This document shows, one piece after another, positions 57,432-64,000 of a DNA stretch of 64,000 nt (the first letter of the stretch is position 1; each line of letters begins with the position of its first letter). Origin of the DNA: an uncultured Propionivibrio sp. (lineage in GTDB: Bacteria > Pseudomonadota > Gammaproteobacteria > Burkholderiales > Rhodocyclaceae). A program made the position numbers and the translations under genes. Under the pieces are notes generated by a model that was not told where the DNA came from, did no database searches, and saw only the letters and a list, made by a program, of their open reading frames with translations. The stretch is taken from the NCBI RefSeq assembly GCF_963666255.1, contig NZ_OY762655.1, forward strand, positions 558,001 through 622,000. Reading direction: 5' to 3'.

Positions 57432-58096
57432 GCGAGGACACTCCGGAGACAAGGACGCAGGCGCTGATCGTTCCCGGCGAACACGGCGCACTGCACGGCA
57501 GCCTCAGCCTGCAGCCCAACGCGCCCGGGCTCGTCGTTCTTGTCCATGCCGGGCCGCCGGATGAAGTCGAGACCGGCGTTTTCACCGACCTGTTGCGCCA
57601 GACCGGCCTCTCCACCCTCAACGCCGATCTGATTGCCGCCAACGAGGAACACTATCCGGACCTGCATCACAACATCCCGCTGCTCGCCCGTCGCCTCCTT
57701 CTCTTTCTCGGCCAACTCCGGCATCGCGTACAGATGGGCGAGTTTCCGGAACAACCGATTGCACTCCACGCCGGGGAGGATACGACACCGGTCATCGTCC
57801 GCATCGCCGCGCAGCGCGACCATGACATCGCCGCACTTGTCTGCCGCGGCGGACTCGTCGACCTGGCCGGTGTCGTTTATCTGCGCACGCTGACTTCGCC
57901 CTTGCTGCTCCTGCACGACGCCGGCGACGACCATCGCATCGCCGCCAACCGCCGCGCCCTGCGGGAAGTTCATTGTCATAGCGAGTTGCGGGTCATCGCC
58001 GACAACGACACGCGAAAGGCGGATACCGCCAACCAGTTGGCAGCGCAGTGGATGCGCCGCCACCTGGAGGCCCCGGCGCAACCGCGGCCTCGCTGA
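57428..58096 (+). CDS. Alpha/beta-hydrolase-fold protein, apparently without catalytic residues
   Basis: 222 residues. It aligns by memory with dienelactone-hydrolase-like proteins: GLVVLVHAGPP (family FAHGSGSS), ADLIAANEE (family DLLTPDEE), IPLLARRL, LVCRGGLVDLAG (family SRGGRPDLAG), and PLLLLHDAGDD. The nucleophile segment GASTGA is replaced by HAGEDTT, and the C-terminal THLFEE histidine region reads NDTRKAD. So Ser and His seem lost while Asp is kept. It starts inside the amrS stop (ATGA), suggesting a non-catalytic partner of the amr system. Confidence 0.72.
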   Translation: MSEDTPETRTQALIVPGEHGALHGSLSLQPNAPGLVVLVHAGPPDEVETGVFTDLLRQTGLSTLNADLIAANEEHYPDLHHNIPLLARRLLLFLGQLRHRVQMGEFPEQPIALHAGEDTTPVIVRIAAQRDHDIAALVCRGGLVDLAGVVYLRTLTSPLLLLHDAGDDHRIAANRRALREVHCHSELRVIADNDTRKADTANQLAAQWMRRHLEAPAQPRPR

Positions 58097-58103
58097 GTGC
58101 CCA

Positions 58104-58133
58104 TTTCGGCGGGGATCGCAAGCCCTGCCGAAA
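58104..58133. terminator. Hairpin between amr operon and LysR gene
   Basis: Eleven-base stem TTTCGGCGGGG / CCCTGCCGAAA (one G-U) with an 8-base loop, between converging genes. No T run; candidate bidirectional terminator. Confidence 0.55.
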
Positions 58134-58139
58134 CAGGCG

Positions 58140-59066
58140 CTAAGCCGTACCTTCCTCGCGGAAAATACCGACCAGCCAGCGGCAGAAGGCGCGCGCCACC
58201 TCGGGCTGATGCGAACGCGGATTGACCCAGGCCGAGTAGTGCGCAAGGCCACGGACGGGCGGCATCCCGGCGTCGCACAGTTGGCCCTGACGCAGTGCAT
58301 CGGCCACCAGCAGGCGCGGCGCGACGAGATACCCCATGCCGCCGATCGCCGCCGACACGGCTAGATAGTAGTGTTCGAAGGCGGCGCCGACGCGAATGAA
58401 CGAAGCATCAAGCCCCTGCGCATGGACCCAATCGACCAGCACTTCGGGACGCGATTTCGCGGAAATGAATGACCATTCGGCAATGCCGGACGCCGCGCAG
58501 CGGGCGTGCACGGATGGCGCCGCCACGCAGACCAGGGTTTCCTGCGCCAACTGCCAGTGCGCTTCATCGGGCAGGGCAAGATCGCGTGTCAGCAGCACGT
58601 CGAACACATCCTCCGGTGCCGGCGGCGACAGCGAGGTCAGCAGATCGACGCTCACGGGCGGATGCTGCACGAAACGGGGCAAGGCGGGAATCAGCACGGT
58701 CATGGCCACCGTCGGCAACGAGGTGCGCACGACCAGCCGGCAACCGGGCGCATTGGCGCGCAGTTGCCGCGTAGACAACTCGACGCTCGCCATTGCCTCG
58801 CGCACCGCCTCGAAGTACTGCCGTCCAGCGTCCGTCAGGCTGAGCGACGCGCCCTTGCGGTCGAACAGGCGGCGCCCGAGATAGCGTTCGAGGACGCCGA
58901 CATGGTGGCTGACACCACTCTGGGTCATTCCCAAGGCCGTCGCGGCACGGCTGAAATTCTGCGCCCGCGCCGCCTCGACAAAGACGCGGATCGAATTGAG
59001 CGGCGACAGCGCCGCGCCGGAATCATCATCAGTTTTACTCATCACAGCACAAGTATCGCTCATCAA
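58140..59066 (-). CDS. LysR-family transcription regulator
   Basis: 308 residues from ATG 59066 (300 from ATG 59042). Helix-turn-helix FSRAATALGMTQSGVSHHVGVLERYLGRRLF split as in LysR (FSRAATALGMTQSGVSHHV), then a substrate domain of the GcvA type (LVAPRLLVADALRQGQL). Divergent from an EamA exporter gene, its probable target. Confidence 0.92.
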   Translation of the reverse strand: MMSDTCAVMSKTDDDSGAALSPLNSIRVFVEAARAQNFSRAATALGMTQSGVSHHVGVLERYLGRRLFDRKGASLSLTDAGRQYFEAVREAMASVELSTRQLRANAPGCRLVVRTSLPTVAMTVLIPALPRFVQHPPVSVDLLTSLSPPAPEDVFDVLLTRDLALPDEAHWQLAQETLVCVAAPSVHARCAASGIAEWSFISAKSRPEVLVDWVHAQGLDASFIRVGAAFEHYYLAVSAAIGGMGYLVAPRLLVADALRQGQLCDAGMPPVRGLAHYSAWVNPRSHQPEVARAFCRWLVGIFREEGTA

Positions 59067-59219
59067 ACAGGATGACTCAATCGCCGCATGGGCGGATCAT
59101 TGCGGTCATGACGGCGCCACATCGTGTCGCCCACCACAGATCAGGAGAACCTGCCGCATGCCCAACTGCCCCCGCGCCGCGCTGTCCGGCACCACCGCCC
59201 CCCTGCCCGGCGCCCGATC

Positions 59220-60089
59220 ATGAGCCTGAGCGCGCTTGCCCTTGTCCTGTTCGGTGCGCTGTGCCACGCCACCTGGAACATCGTCGCGAAAAAATCCGGC
59301 GGCGGCCTGCCCTTCGTCTGGCTCTTCGGCATGGTCAGCGTCATCGCCGCCATCCCCGTCGCCACCTGGGCGTGGCAAACGCACCCGCAACAGTTCGACA
59401 CGCTGATGTGGGCGGCAGCGCTCGGCAGCGGACTGATCCATGTGCTCTACTCGCTGATCCTGCAGCAAGGCTATCGCGTCGCCGATTTTGCCGTCGTCTA
59501 TCCGGTCGCGCGCGGTTCGGGACCGATGCTCACGGTAATGCTTTCGGTAGTGCTGCTTGGCGAACGACCGAGCCTTCTCGGCGCGGCCTCGATTGGCGCC
59601 ATTCTCGCCGGTGTGTTCATTTCGGCCGGCGGCACCGGGCTCTTCTCCGGCAATCTGTCCAGCCGCCGTCACCTCGGCGTGTGGTGGGGTCTGCTGACCG
59701 GCCTCTTCATCGCCGCCTACACGCTGCTTGACGGCTGGGCCATCCGCTCGCTCGGCATGGCCCCGATCCTGTTCTATGCCGTCGGACTGGCATTCCGCTC
59801 GTTCCTGCTCGCCCCGTTCGCCCTGCGCCAGCCGGCACGCCTCGCCGAACAATGGGCCTTGCACCGGCGCGCCATCCTGATCGTCGGCATTCTCTCGCCG
59901 CTCGCCTACCTGCTCGTGCTGTTCGCCCTGCAACTCGCGCCGCTCAGCTATGTCGCGCCGGTGCGTGAAATCTCGATGCTGCTCGGCACTTTCGTCGGCG
60001 CACGCAGGCTGCAGGAAGCGCTCAAGCCGTCGCAGTACGTCGGTGCTATCGTCATGCTGCTCGGCGTTCTCGGCCTCGGCTACGCCTGA
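59220..60089 (+). CDS. EamA/DMT-family transporter
   Basis: 289 residues with ten membrane helices in two EamA repeats (LVLFGALCHATWNIVAKKS; later LLTGLFIAAYTLLDGWAI). Likely exporter of a small metabolite, under the divergent LysR gene. ATG 59220; the frame extends upstream without a ribosome site. Confidence 0.88.
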   Translation: MSLSALALVLFGALCHATWNIVAKKSGGGLPFVWLFGMVSVIAAIPVATWAWQTHPQQFDTLMWAAALGSGLIHVLYSLILQQGYRVADFAVVYPVARGSGPMLTVMLSVVLLGERPSLLGAASIGAILAGVFISAGGTGLFSGNLSSRRHLGVWWGLLTGLFIAAYTLLDGWAIRSLGMAPILFYAVGLAFRSFLLAPFALRQPARLAEQWALHRRAILIVGILSPLAYLLVLFALQLAPLSYVAPVREISMLLGTFVGARRLQEALKPSQYVGAIVMLLGVLGLGYA

Positions 60090-60093
60090 GCGA

Positions 60094-62139
60094 TTACTCG
60101 GTCACAGTCCGCGCGCCGGTATCGAGCCACTCAAGCAGCGCAACGAACAACTGCGCCGGATCGAAGGGCTTGCTGAGAAAACCGTCGATGCCCACATCGC
60201 GGCAACGTTCCCGGTCCTCGGTAAACACGTTGGCGGTCATCGCCAGGATCGGCGTCGTCGCATAGTCGGGGATCTCGCGCAAACGCCGGGCGACCTCCAA
60301 GCCGCCGATATTCGGCATCTGCAGATCGGTAACGAAGATATCGAACCGCCCCTCGGTTGCCTTGGCCAGACCCTGCAAGCCATCTTCGGCGGTTTCGACA
60401 AGCAGTCCGGTTTCCTCCGCGAGAATCCGGACGATATCGAGATTGACCGGATCATCGTCGATAAACAGCACCCGGCGCCCGCCATGACGTTGGCGTAGCA
60501 TCTCCTCCGCCTCCTGCCCGATCTCTTCCGTCGACAACACCACCTCGGGCATCTGTCGCTTCTGCAATCGGGCCGTGAACCAGAAGGTGCTGCCCTTGCC
60601 CGGTTCGCTGACCGCGTTCGCCTCTCCCTGCATCAGCGTCGCCAACTTGCGCGTGATGGCGAGGCCCAAGCCTGTGCCGCCGTACTTGCGCGTCGTTGAG
60701 TTGTCGGCCTGCATGAAGGAGTCGAACAAGCGCGCCAGGATGGCCGGTTCGATGCCGATGCCCTCATCGCTGACCTCGAAGCGGACCATGACTGAATCCT
60801 CGCGGTCGTCCTCCTTGATGGCACGCAAGGTCACCGTACCACCGTTCGAGAACTTGACGGCATTGCTGGCGTAGTTCAGCAAGGCCTGCTGCAAACGAAT
60901 GCGATCGCCGAACAGGTTGTCGGGAAACACATCCTCCTCGACGCGCAGGGCAATGCCCTTGGCGCTGGCACGTTCGACCAGCATCGTCACGGCATTGCCG
61001 ACGAGATTCTGGATGGATACATGGCTCTCATCGAGAACGAGTTTGCCCGCCTCAATTTTCGAAATATCGAGCACACTGTTGATAATGCCAAGCAGATGTT
61101 CGGCGGCAACATCGACGCGATCGAGGTGGGCCGCCTGACTCAACGACACGCCCTCCCGCCTCATCAGCCGCGACATCCCGAGAATGGCGTTCAGTGGCGT
61201 CCGGATTTCATGACTGATATTCGCGAGGAACGCGCTCTTCGCCATATTGGCGGCCTCCGCGGCCTCCTGGCCCTCGCGCTGGATGCGCTGGACCTCGGTC
61301 ACATCGACGCAAATGACAACCAGCGCCGGACGTCCCTGATAGAGGTCGCCAAAGGACACCATTACCTCGGCGGGGAAGGCGTCGCCATCCGGCCGCAGCA
61401 GTCGCGTCAGATAGTGGGCATCATGCGTTTCGCCGCTCATATGCCGTTGATATCGCTCCGCCACCGAGGCCCGTTCGGCCGGATCGACGAGGTCGAGCAA
61501 AGGCCGGCCGACAACGGCCTCGGCCGTGCAACCGAGCATTTCCAGCCCCTTGACACTGATATCGATGATGCGTCCGTCCTGAATCCGGCACATGCCGAAA
61601 GGCACGATCGGATTATTGAGAATGGAATCGGATGTGCGCAAGCGCTCGTAGAGCCGATAAAGCCGTGAAATCTCCTCGGCGGCCCGGTCGAAAAAAGCGA
61701 CGGTCTCTGGCGCATAGACATAGCCGGGTGTAAACGATTCCATACACATGACGCCGAAGGCGTGATCGCCGGACATCATTGGAACGGCATAGCGCGCAAG
61801 CACTGGATTGCACGGCAACGCAAGATCGTCGCTCCCTGCGTCGGCACGCCACAGGCGCCCGCGACGATGCTGGAGCACCCAGTCGAAAATGCCGAACTTG
61901 GCCTTGAACGGCCGGTTCTCCGGACAGGGATAAGGCTGCTCGGCCTTGAAATAGACAAAATTGAGCCAATCGACGGCCGGATCGTGCAAGACGATGACAA
62001 AGGCGTCAACAGTATGCGGCGGCAATGCCAGGCGCAATTGCGCGTGAATCGCTTCGTACAAGACATGCGGCGGCGGCACCGAATCAATCAGCGCCAGCAG
62101 ATTGCTGACAAAACGATAAAGGCGTTGGTCGTCGTTCAT
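60094..62139 (-). CDS. Hybrid sensor histidine kinase/response regulator
   Basis: 681 residues, apparently cytoplasmic. GAF-like N-terminus (about 10-165), PAS domain (about 185-300), kinase core with phospho-His in [21 protein letters not shown] boxes [23 protein letters not shown] and GGTGLGLAI, and a receiver domain with Asp in [15 protein letters not shown] and Lys in [10 protein letters not shown]. No output domain or DNA-binding partner next to it. No Shine-Dalgarno before ATG 62139; TATATT ends 7 bases upstream, so the message may be leaderless. Confidence 0.93.
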   Translation of the reverse strand: MNDDQRLYRFVSNLLALIDSVPPPHVLYEAIHAQLRLALPPHTVDAFVIVLHDPAVDWLNFVYFKAEQPYPCPENRPFKAKFGIFDWVLQHRRGRLWRADAGSDDLALPCNPVLARYAVPMMSGDHAFGVMCMESFTPGYVYAPETVAFFDRAAEEISRLYRLYERLRTSDSILNNPIVPFGMCRIQDGRIIDISVKGLEMLGCTAEAVVGRPLLDLVDPAERASVAERYQRHMSGETHDAHYLTRLLRPDGDAFPAEVMVSFGDLYQGRPALVVICVDVTEVQRIQREGQEAAEAANMAKSAFLANISHEIRTPLNAILGMSRLMRREGVSLSQAAHLDRVDVAAEHLLGIINSVLDISKIEAGKLVLDESHVSIQNLVGNAVTMLVERASAKGIALRVEEDVFPDNLFGDRIRLQQALLNYASNAVKFSNGGTVTLRAIKEDDREDSVMVRFEVSDEGIGIEPAILARLFDSFMQADNSTTRKYGGTGLGLAITRKLATLMQGEANAVSEPGKGSTFWFTARLQKRQMPEVVLSTEEIGQEAEEMLRQRHGGRRVLFIDDDPVNLDIVRILAEETGLLVETAEDGLQGLAKATEGRFDIFVTDLQMPNIGGLEVARRLREIPDYATTPILAMTANVFTEDRERCRDVGIDGFLSKPFDPAQLFVALLEWLDTGARTVTE

Positions 62140-62194
62140 TGGGAATAATATAGTATGGATTCGCCGCTTATGCTCCTTGATTTTTATGACGGAT

Positions 62195-62222
62195 AAAAAA
62201 TGGCCAGTGCAAGCACTGGCCA
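62195..62222 (-). terminator. Rho-independent terminator after the SDR gene
   Basis: On the minus strand TGGCCAGTG-CTTG-CACTGGCCA (9-base stem, 4-base loop) followed by TTTTTT. Clear intrinsic terminator for the thiolase-SDR transcript. Confidence 0.92.
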
Positions 62223-62246
62223 AGGTAGTCCAATCGACTCGACTGA

Positions 62247-63041
62247 TTATTTAGCAATGCCACCCGGATAGCAGAGTCCGCCGGTGATCTCCATCGTTGT
62301 GGCGTTGATCGCCTCGTTTTCGACAGCATGTCCAATCAGGCGGGCGATTTCGATCGGTTCGACCAGGCGTCCGAGATGCACATCCTTGAGCAGCGCCTGC
62401 AGCGCATCCTGGTTCATCCCGGCAACCATCGGCGTCGCCGTGTAACCCGGAGCGATGGCGATGCAGCGGATGTTGCGGATGCCGCGCATCAGGAACTCGC
62501 CGACGACGATCTTCGGCAACAGCGCGTCGGCGACCTTGGCCGACGAATAATTGAGCTGACCGACCTGACCCGCCTTATTGACCGACGAAATCGCCACCAG
62601 CAGACCCTTCCAGCCGCCGTTGACCATGGCCTCAGCACCGTCACGAATGGTCAGGAAGGTGCCGGTCAGGTTGGTATCGATCACCGGCTGCCACTTGTCC
62701 AGTCCCATCTTGCGCGAGACCTTGCCGGTTTCCTTGTCGAGCGCCAGCATCGTGCCGTCACGGATGATGCCGGCGCAGGACACGACGATATTGACCTGCC
62801 CGAAAGCCTCGATGGCGGCCTGGTAGAAGCGCGCCGTATCGGCCTCGCTGGTGACGTTGGCCTGAACGCCGATGACTTCGCCGCCCATGCCCTTGATTTC
62901 GGCGACGACACGGTCGATGTTGGCTTGCGCCATATCGACGATGACGACCTTGGCGCCGTTGCTGACGAAATACTTGGCGACGGCTTCGCCAATCCCGTTT
63001 CCACCGCCAGTGATGACGGCGACGCTACTCTTGATTTCCAT
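62247..63041 (-). CDS. Short-chain dehydrogenase/reductase
   Basis: 264 residues. NAD-binding [25 protein letters not shown], catalytic Ser in [10 protein letters not shown] and Tyr/Lys in YSSAKVA. Could be a 3-hydroxyacyl-CoA type dehydrogenase given the thiolase two genes upstream. GAGGA site before the ATG. The set recalls anaerobic aromatic or beta-oxidation gene groups (bbs-like), but this is not settled by the sequence. Confidence 0.88.
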   Translation of the reverse strand: MEIKSSVAVITGGGNGIGEAVAKYFVSNGAKVVIVDMAQANIDRVVAEIKGMGGEVIGVQANVTSEADTARFYQAAIEAFGQVNIVVSCAGIIRDGTMLALDKETGKVSRKMGLDKWQPVIDTNLTGTFLTIRDGAEAMVNGGWKGLLVAISSVNKAGQVGQLNYSSAKVADALLPKIVVGEFLMRGIRNIRCIAIAPGYTATPMVAGMNQDALQALLKDVHLGRLVEPIEIARLIGHAVENEAINATTMEITGGLCYPGGIAK

Positions 63042-63068
63042 GATGTTGTCCTCGTTGAGAAAAAAAGC

Positions 63069-63386
63069 TCAAAGCGCTTTTGGACAGGACGCGCTGTCCT
63101 TGTTCCAGTAAATGAAGTTCGGATGCCCGACGTCGGGACCGACGATGATGATGTCACCCACTTTCTGCGGATGCCCGACATCCGGGCCGACCAACCGGAT
63201 GCCGACGGGATTGATCACCCGGACGATGGCGCGTGCCCGTATTTCGACCTCACCCTCGGCGACGCCGGCAAGAACGCCGGCCGCGACATAGGCAGTCTTG
63301 CCGTCGCCCCGCGTGCAGACGATATCCCAAGCATTTCCCGCCGGCTCGATCGAATACGCCAGATCGTTATAGCTAAAGGTTTTCAT
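63069..63386 (-). CDS. Unrecognised small protein with an internal repeat
   Basis: 105 residues, family not recognised. Predicted mostly beta (SYNDLAYSIEPAGNAWDIV; VEIRARAIVRVINPVGIRL). VGPDVGHP occurs twice, 15 residues apart, and the DNA copies of about 23 bases are nearly identical. It sits where small OB-fold thiolase partners (DUF35/BbsA type) are often found, but has no zinc-ribbon cysteines. ATG 63386 has GGAGG 5 bases upstream. Confidence 0.6.
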   Translation of the reverse strand: MKTFSYNDLAYSIEPAGNAWDIVCTRGDGKTAYVAAGVLAGVAEGEVEIRARAIVRVINPVGIRLVGPDVGHPQKVGDIIIVGPDVGHPNFIYWNKDSASCPKAL

Positions 63387-63411
63387 GCATGCCTCCTTCG
63401 GCACGGCCGCT

Positions 63412-64000
63412 CTACTTCGGCGCCTTGAGCACGGTCACGCAATTGGTGACCGACGAACCGCCCACATTGAAAACGACGCCGACGTCGGCCTTTTTAGCGA
63501 CGACACCGATCGGTTCGCCGATCAGTTGCTTGTACGCCAGCGCATGCATCGACGCGCCCGTCGCGCCGACCGGATGCCCCTTGGATTTCAGGCCACCGGA
63601 CAGATTGACGGCCACGCGGTCGTCGCGTGTAAAGCGGCCGTCGAGGTAGTCGTAGCCGCCGCGACCGTCCGCCGACAGACCGAGCGCCTCGGTCGACAGG
63701 ATCATGTTGATCGTGAAGCAGTCGTGCACCTCGGCGAAATCGACATCGGCGGCCGTGATGCCGGCCTCGCGATACGCCTTGGCGACGGCATCCTTGCCGG
63801 CCATCAGTTCGTGCATGTTCGGACGTACGTTCTCCGGCAAGCGCTCGATCGAATGGCCGATCCCGGCGACTTCGACGGCGCGCGCCTTGTTGACCACCTG
63901 CGATGTCGAGGTGACAACCAGCGCGGCAGCGCCGTCGGTCACCAGCGAACAATCGTGCAGGCGCAACGGCGGCGCGATCATCACGTTCCTGCACTTGCCA
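63412..64000 (-). CDS. Thiolase (acetyl-CoA acetyltransferase/SCP2-like), C-terminal part
   Basis: The frame is open to the right edge of the window, so the N-terminal half with the acyl-accepting cysteine is missing. Seen: VTDGAAALVVTS, AEVHDCFTINMI with the catalytic His, and KGHPVGATGASM. This is the lipid-transfer-protein-like thiolase group, which often needs a small partner protein. Probably co-transcribed with the two genes downstream. Confidence 0.9.
   Translation of the reverse strand, partial: GKCRNVMIAPPLRLHDCSLVTDGAAALVVTSTSQVVNKARAVEVAGIGHSIERLPENVRPNMHELMAGKDAVAKAYREAGITAADVDFAEVHDCFTINMILSTEALGLSADGRGGYDYLDGRFTRDDRVAVNLSGGLKSKGHPVGATGASMHALAYKQLIGEPIGVVAKKADVGVVFNVGGSSVTNCVTVLKAPK

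Noticed and set aside
59078-59102. Dyad CAAT...ATTG between the LysR and EamA genes as LysR operator
   Set aside because: Only the outer four bases pair and the T-N11-A core is not convincing.

Overview
The window (64 kb, GC-rich, almost gap-free) reads as chromosome of a betaproteobacterium, most likely of the Rhodocyclales (Dechloromonas/Azonexus/Propionivibrio-like). The evidence is the smc-zipA-ligA order, the general protein style, and a facultatively anaerobic gene set (HemN, DcuC, an FNR-type box, hemerythrin). The genus is an inference. No rRNA, tRNA, insertion sequence, phage gene or CRISPR array was seen. Both ends cut genes: glnD at the left, a thiolase at the right.

Layout. (1) 1-2337: 3' part of glnD. 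(2) 2387-15033, minus strand: a very compact run smc-zipA-ligA-galU-hpt-MTI phosphorylase-def, followed by a large secreted DUF6701/MshQ-like protein. (3) 15176-16324: queF and a YecA-family SEC-C protein. (4) 16437-19395: a membrane PAS-GGDEF diguanylate cyclase, divergent from a predicted c-di-GMP-I (GEMM-I) riboswitch that overlaps the ribosome binding site of an unrecognised membrane protein. (5) 19516-24935, minus: selD, a copper chaperone, CopA, a TauE/SafE-like protein and a nucleoside-recognition membrane protein. (6) 25062-31438: AzlCD; a periplasmic binding protein divergent from a TctD/TctE two-component system and DcuC; trans-aconitate methyltransferase. (7) 31484-37494: HemN, a methyltransferase, and an envelope glycosylation set (GT2, ArnT-like GT39, GtrA, ChbG/HpnK deacetylase). 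(8) 37477-40115: a polytopic membrane protein, DUF2249 and hemerythrin genes divergent from a universal stress protein, with an FNR-like box between them. (9) 40134-45713: a ClpX paralogue without zinc domain, NfeD/SPFH pair, an EamA exporter, a small membrane protein and YcaO.

(10) 45844-53514: a catabolic island with a FadR-type regulator, OtnC and OtnK, an Asp/Glu-racemase-like protein, a small monooxygenase, a TRAP transporter with fused DctQM, and a BKACE-family enzyme. Its first gene has a strong promoter next to a perfect palindrome. (11) 53728-54893: ispDF. (12) 54975-58096: the AmmeMemoRadiSam trio (amrB-amrA-amrS), translationally coupled to a hydrolase-fold protein that appears to have lost its catalytic serine and histidine. 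(13) 58140-64000: LysR regulator, EamA exporter, hybrid histidine kinase, then an SDR / small unknown protein / thiolase set.

The most promising places for new biology are the riboswitch-controlled unknown protein beside a cyclase, the amr operon with its degenerate hydrolase, the OtnK/OtnC-BKACE-TRAP island, and the stripped-down ClpX paralogue. All identifications come from reading motifs and recalled families; no database search was run.
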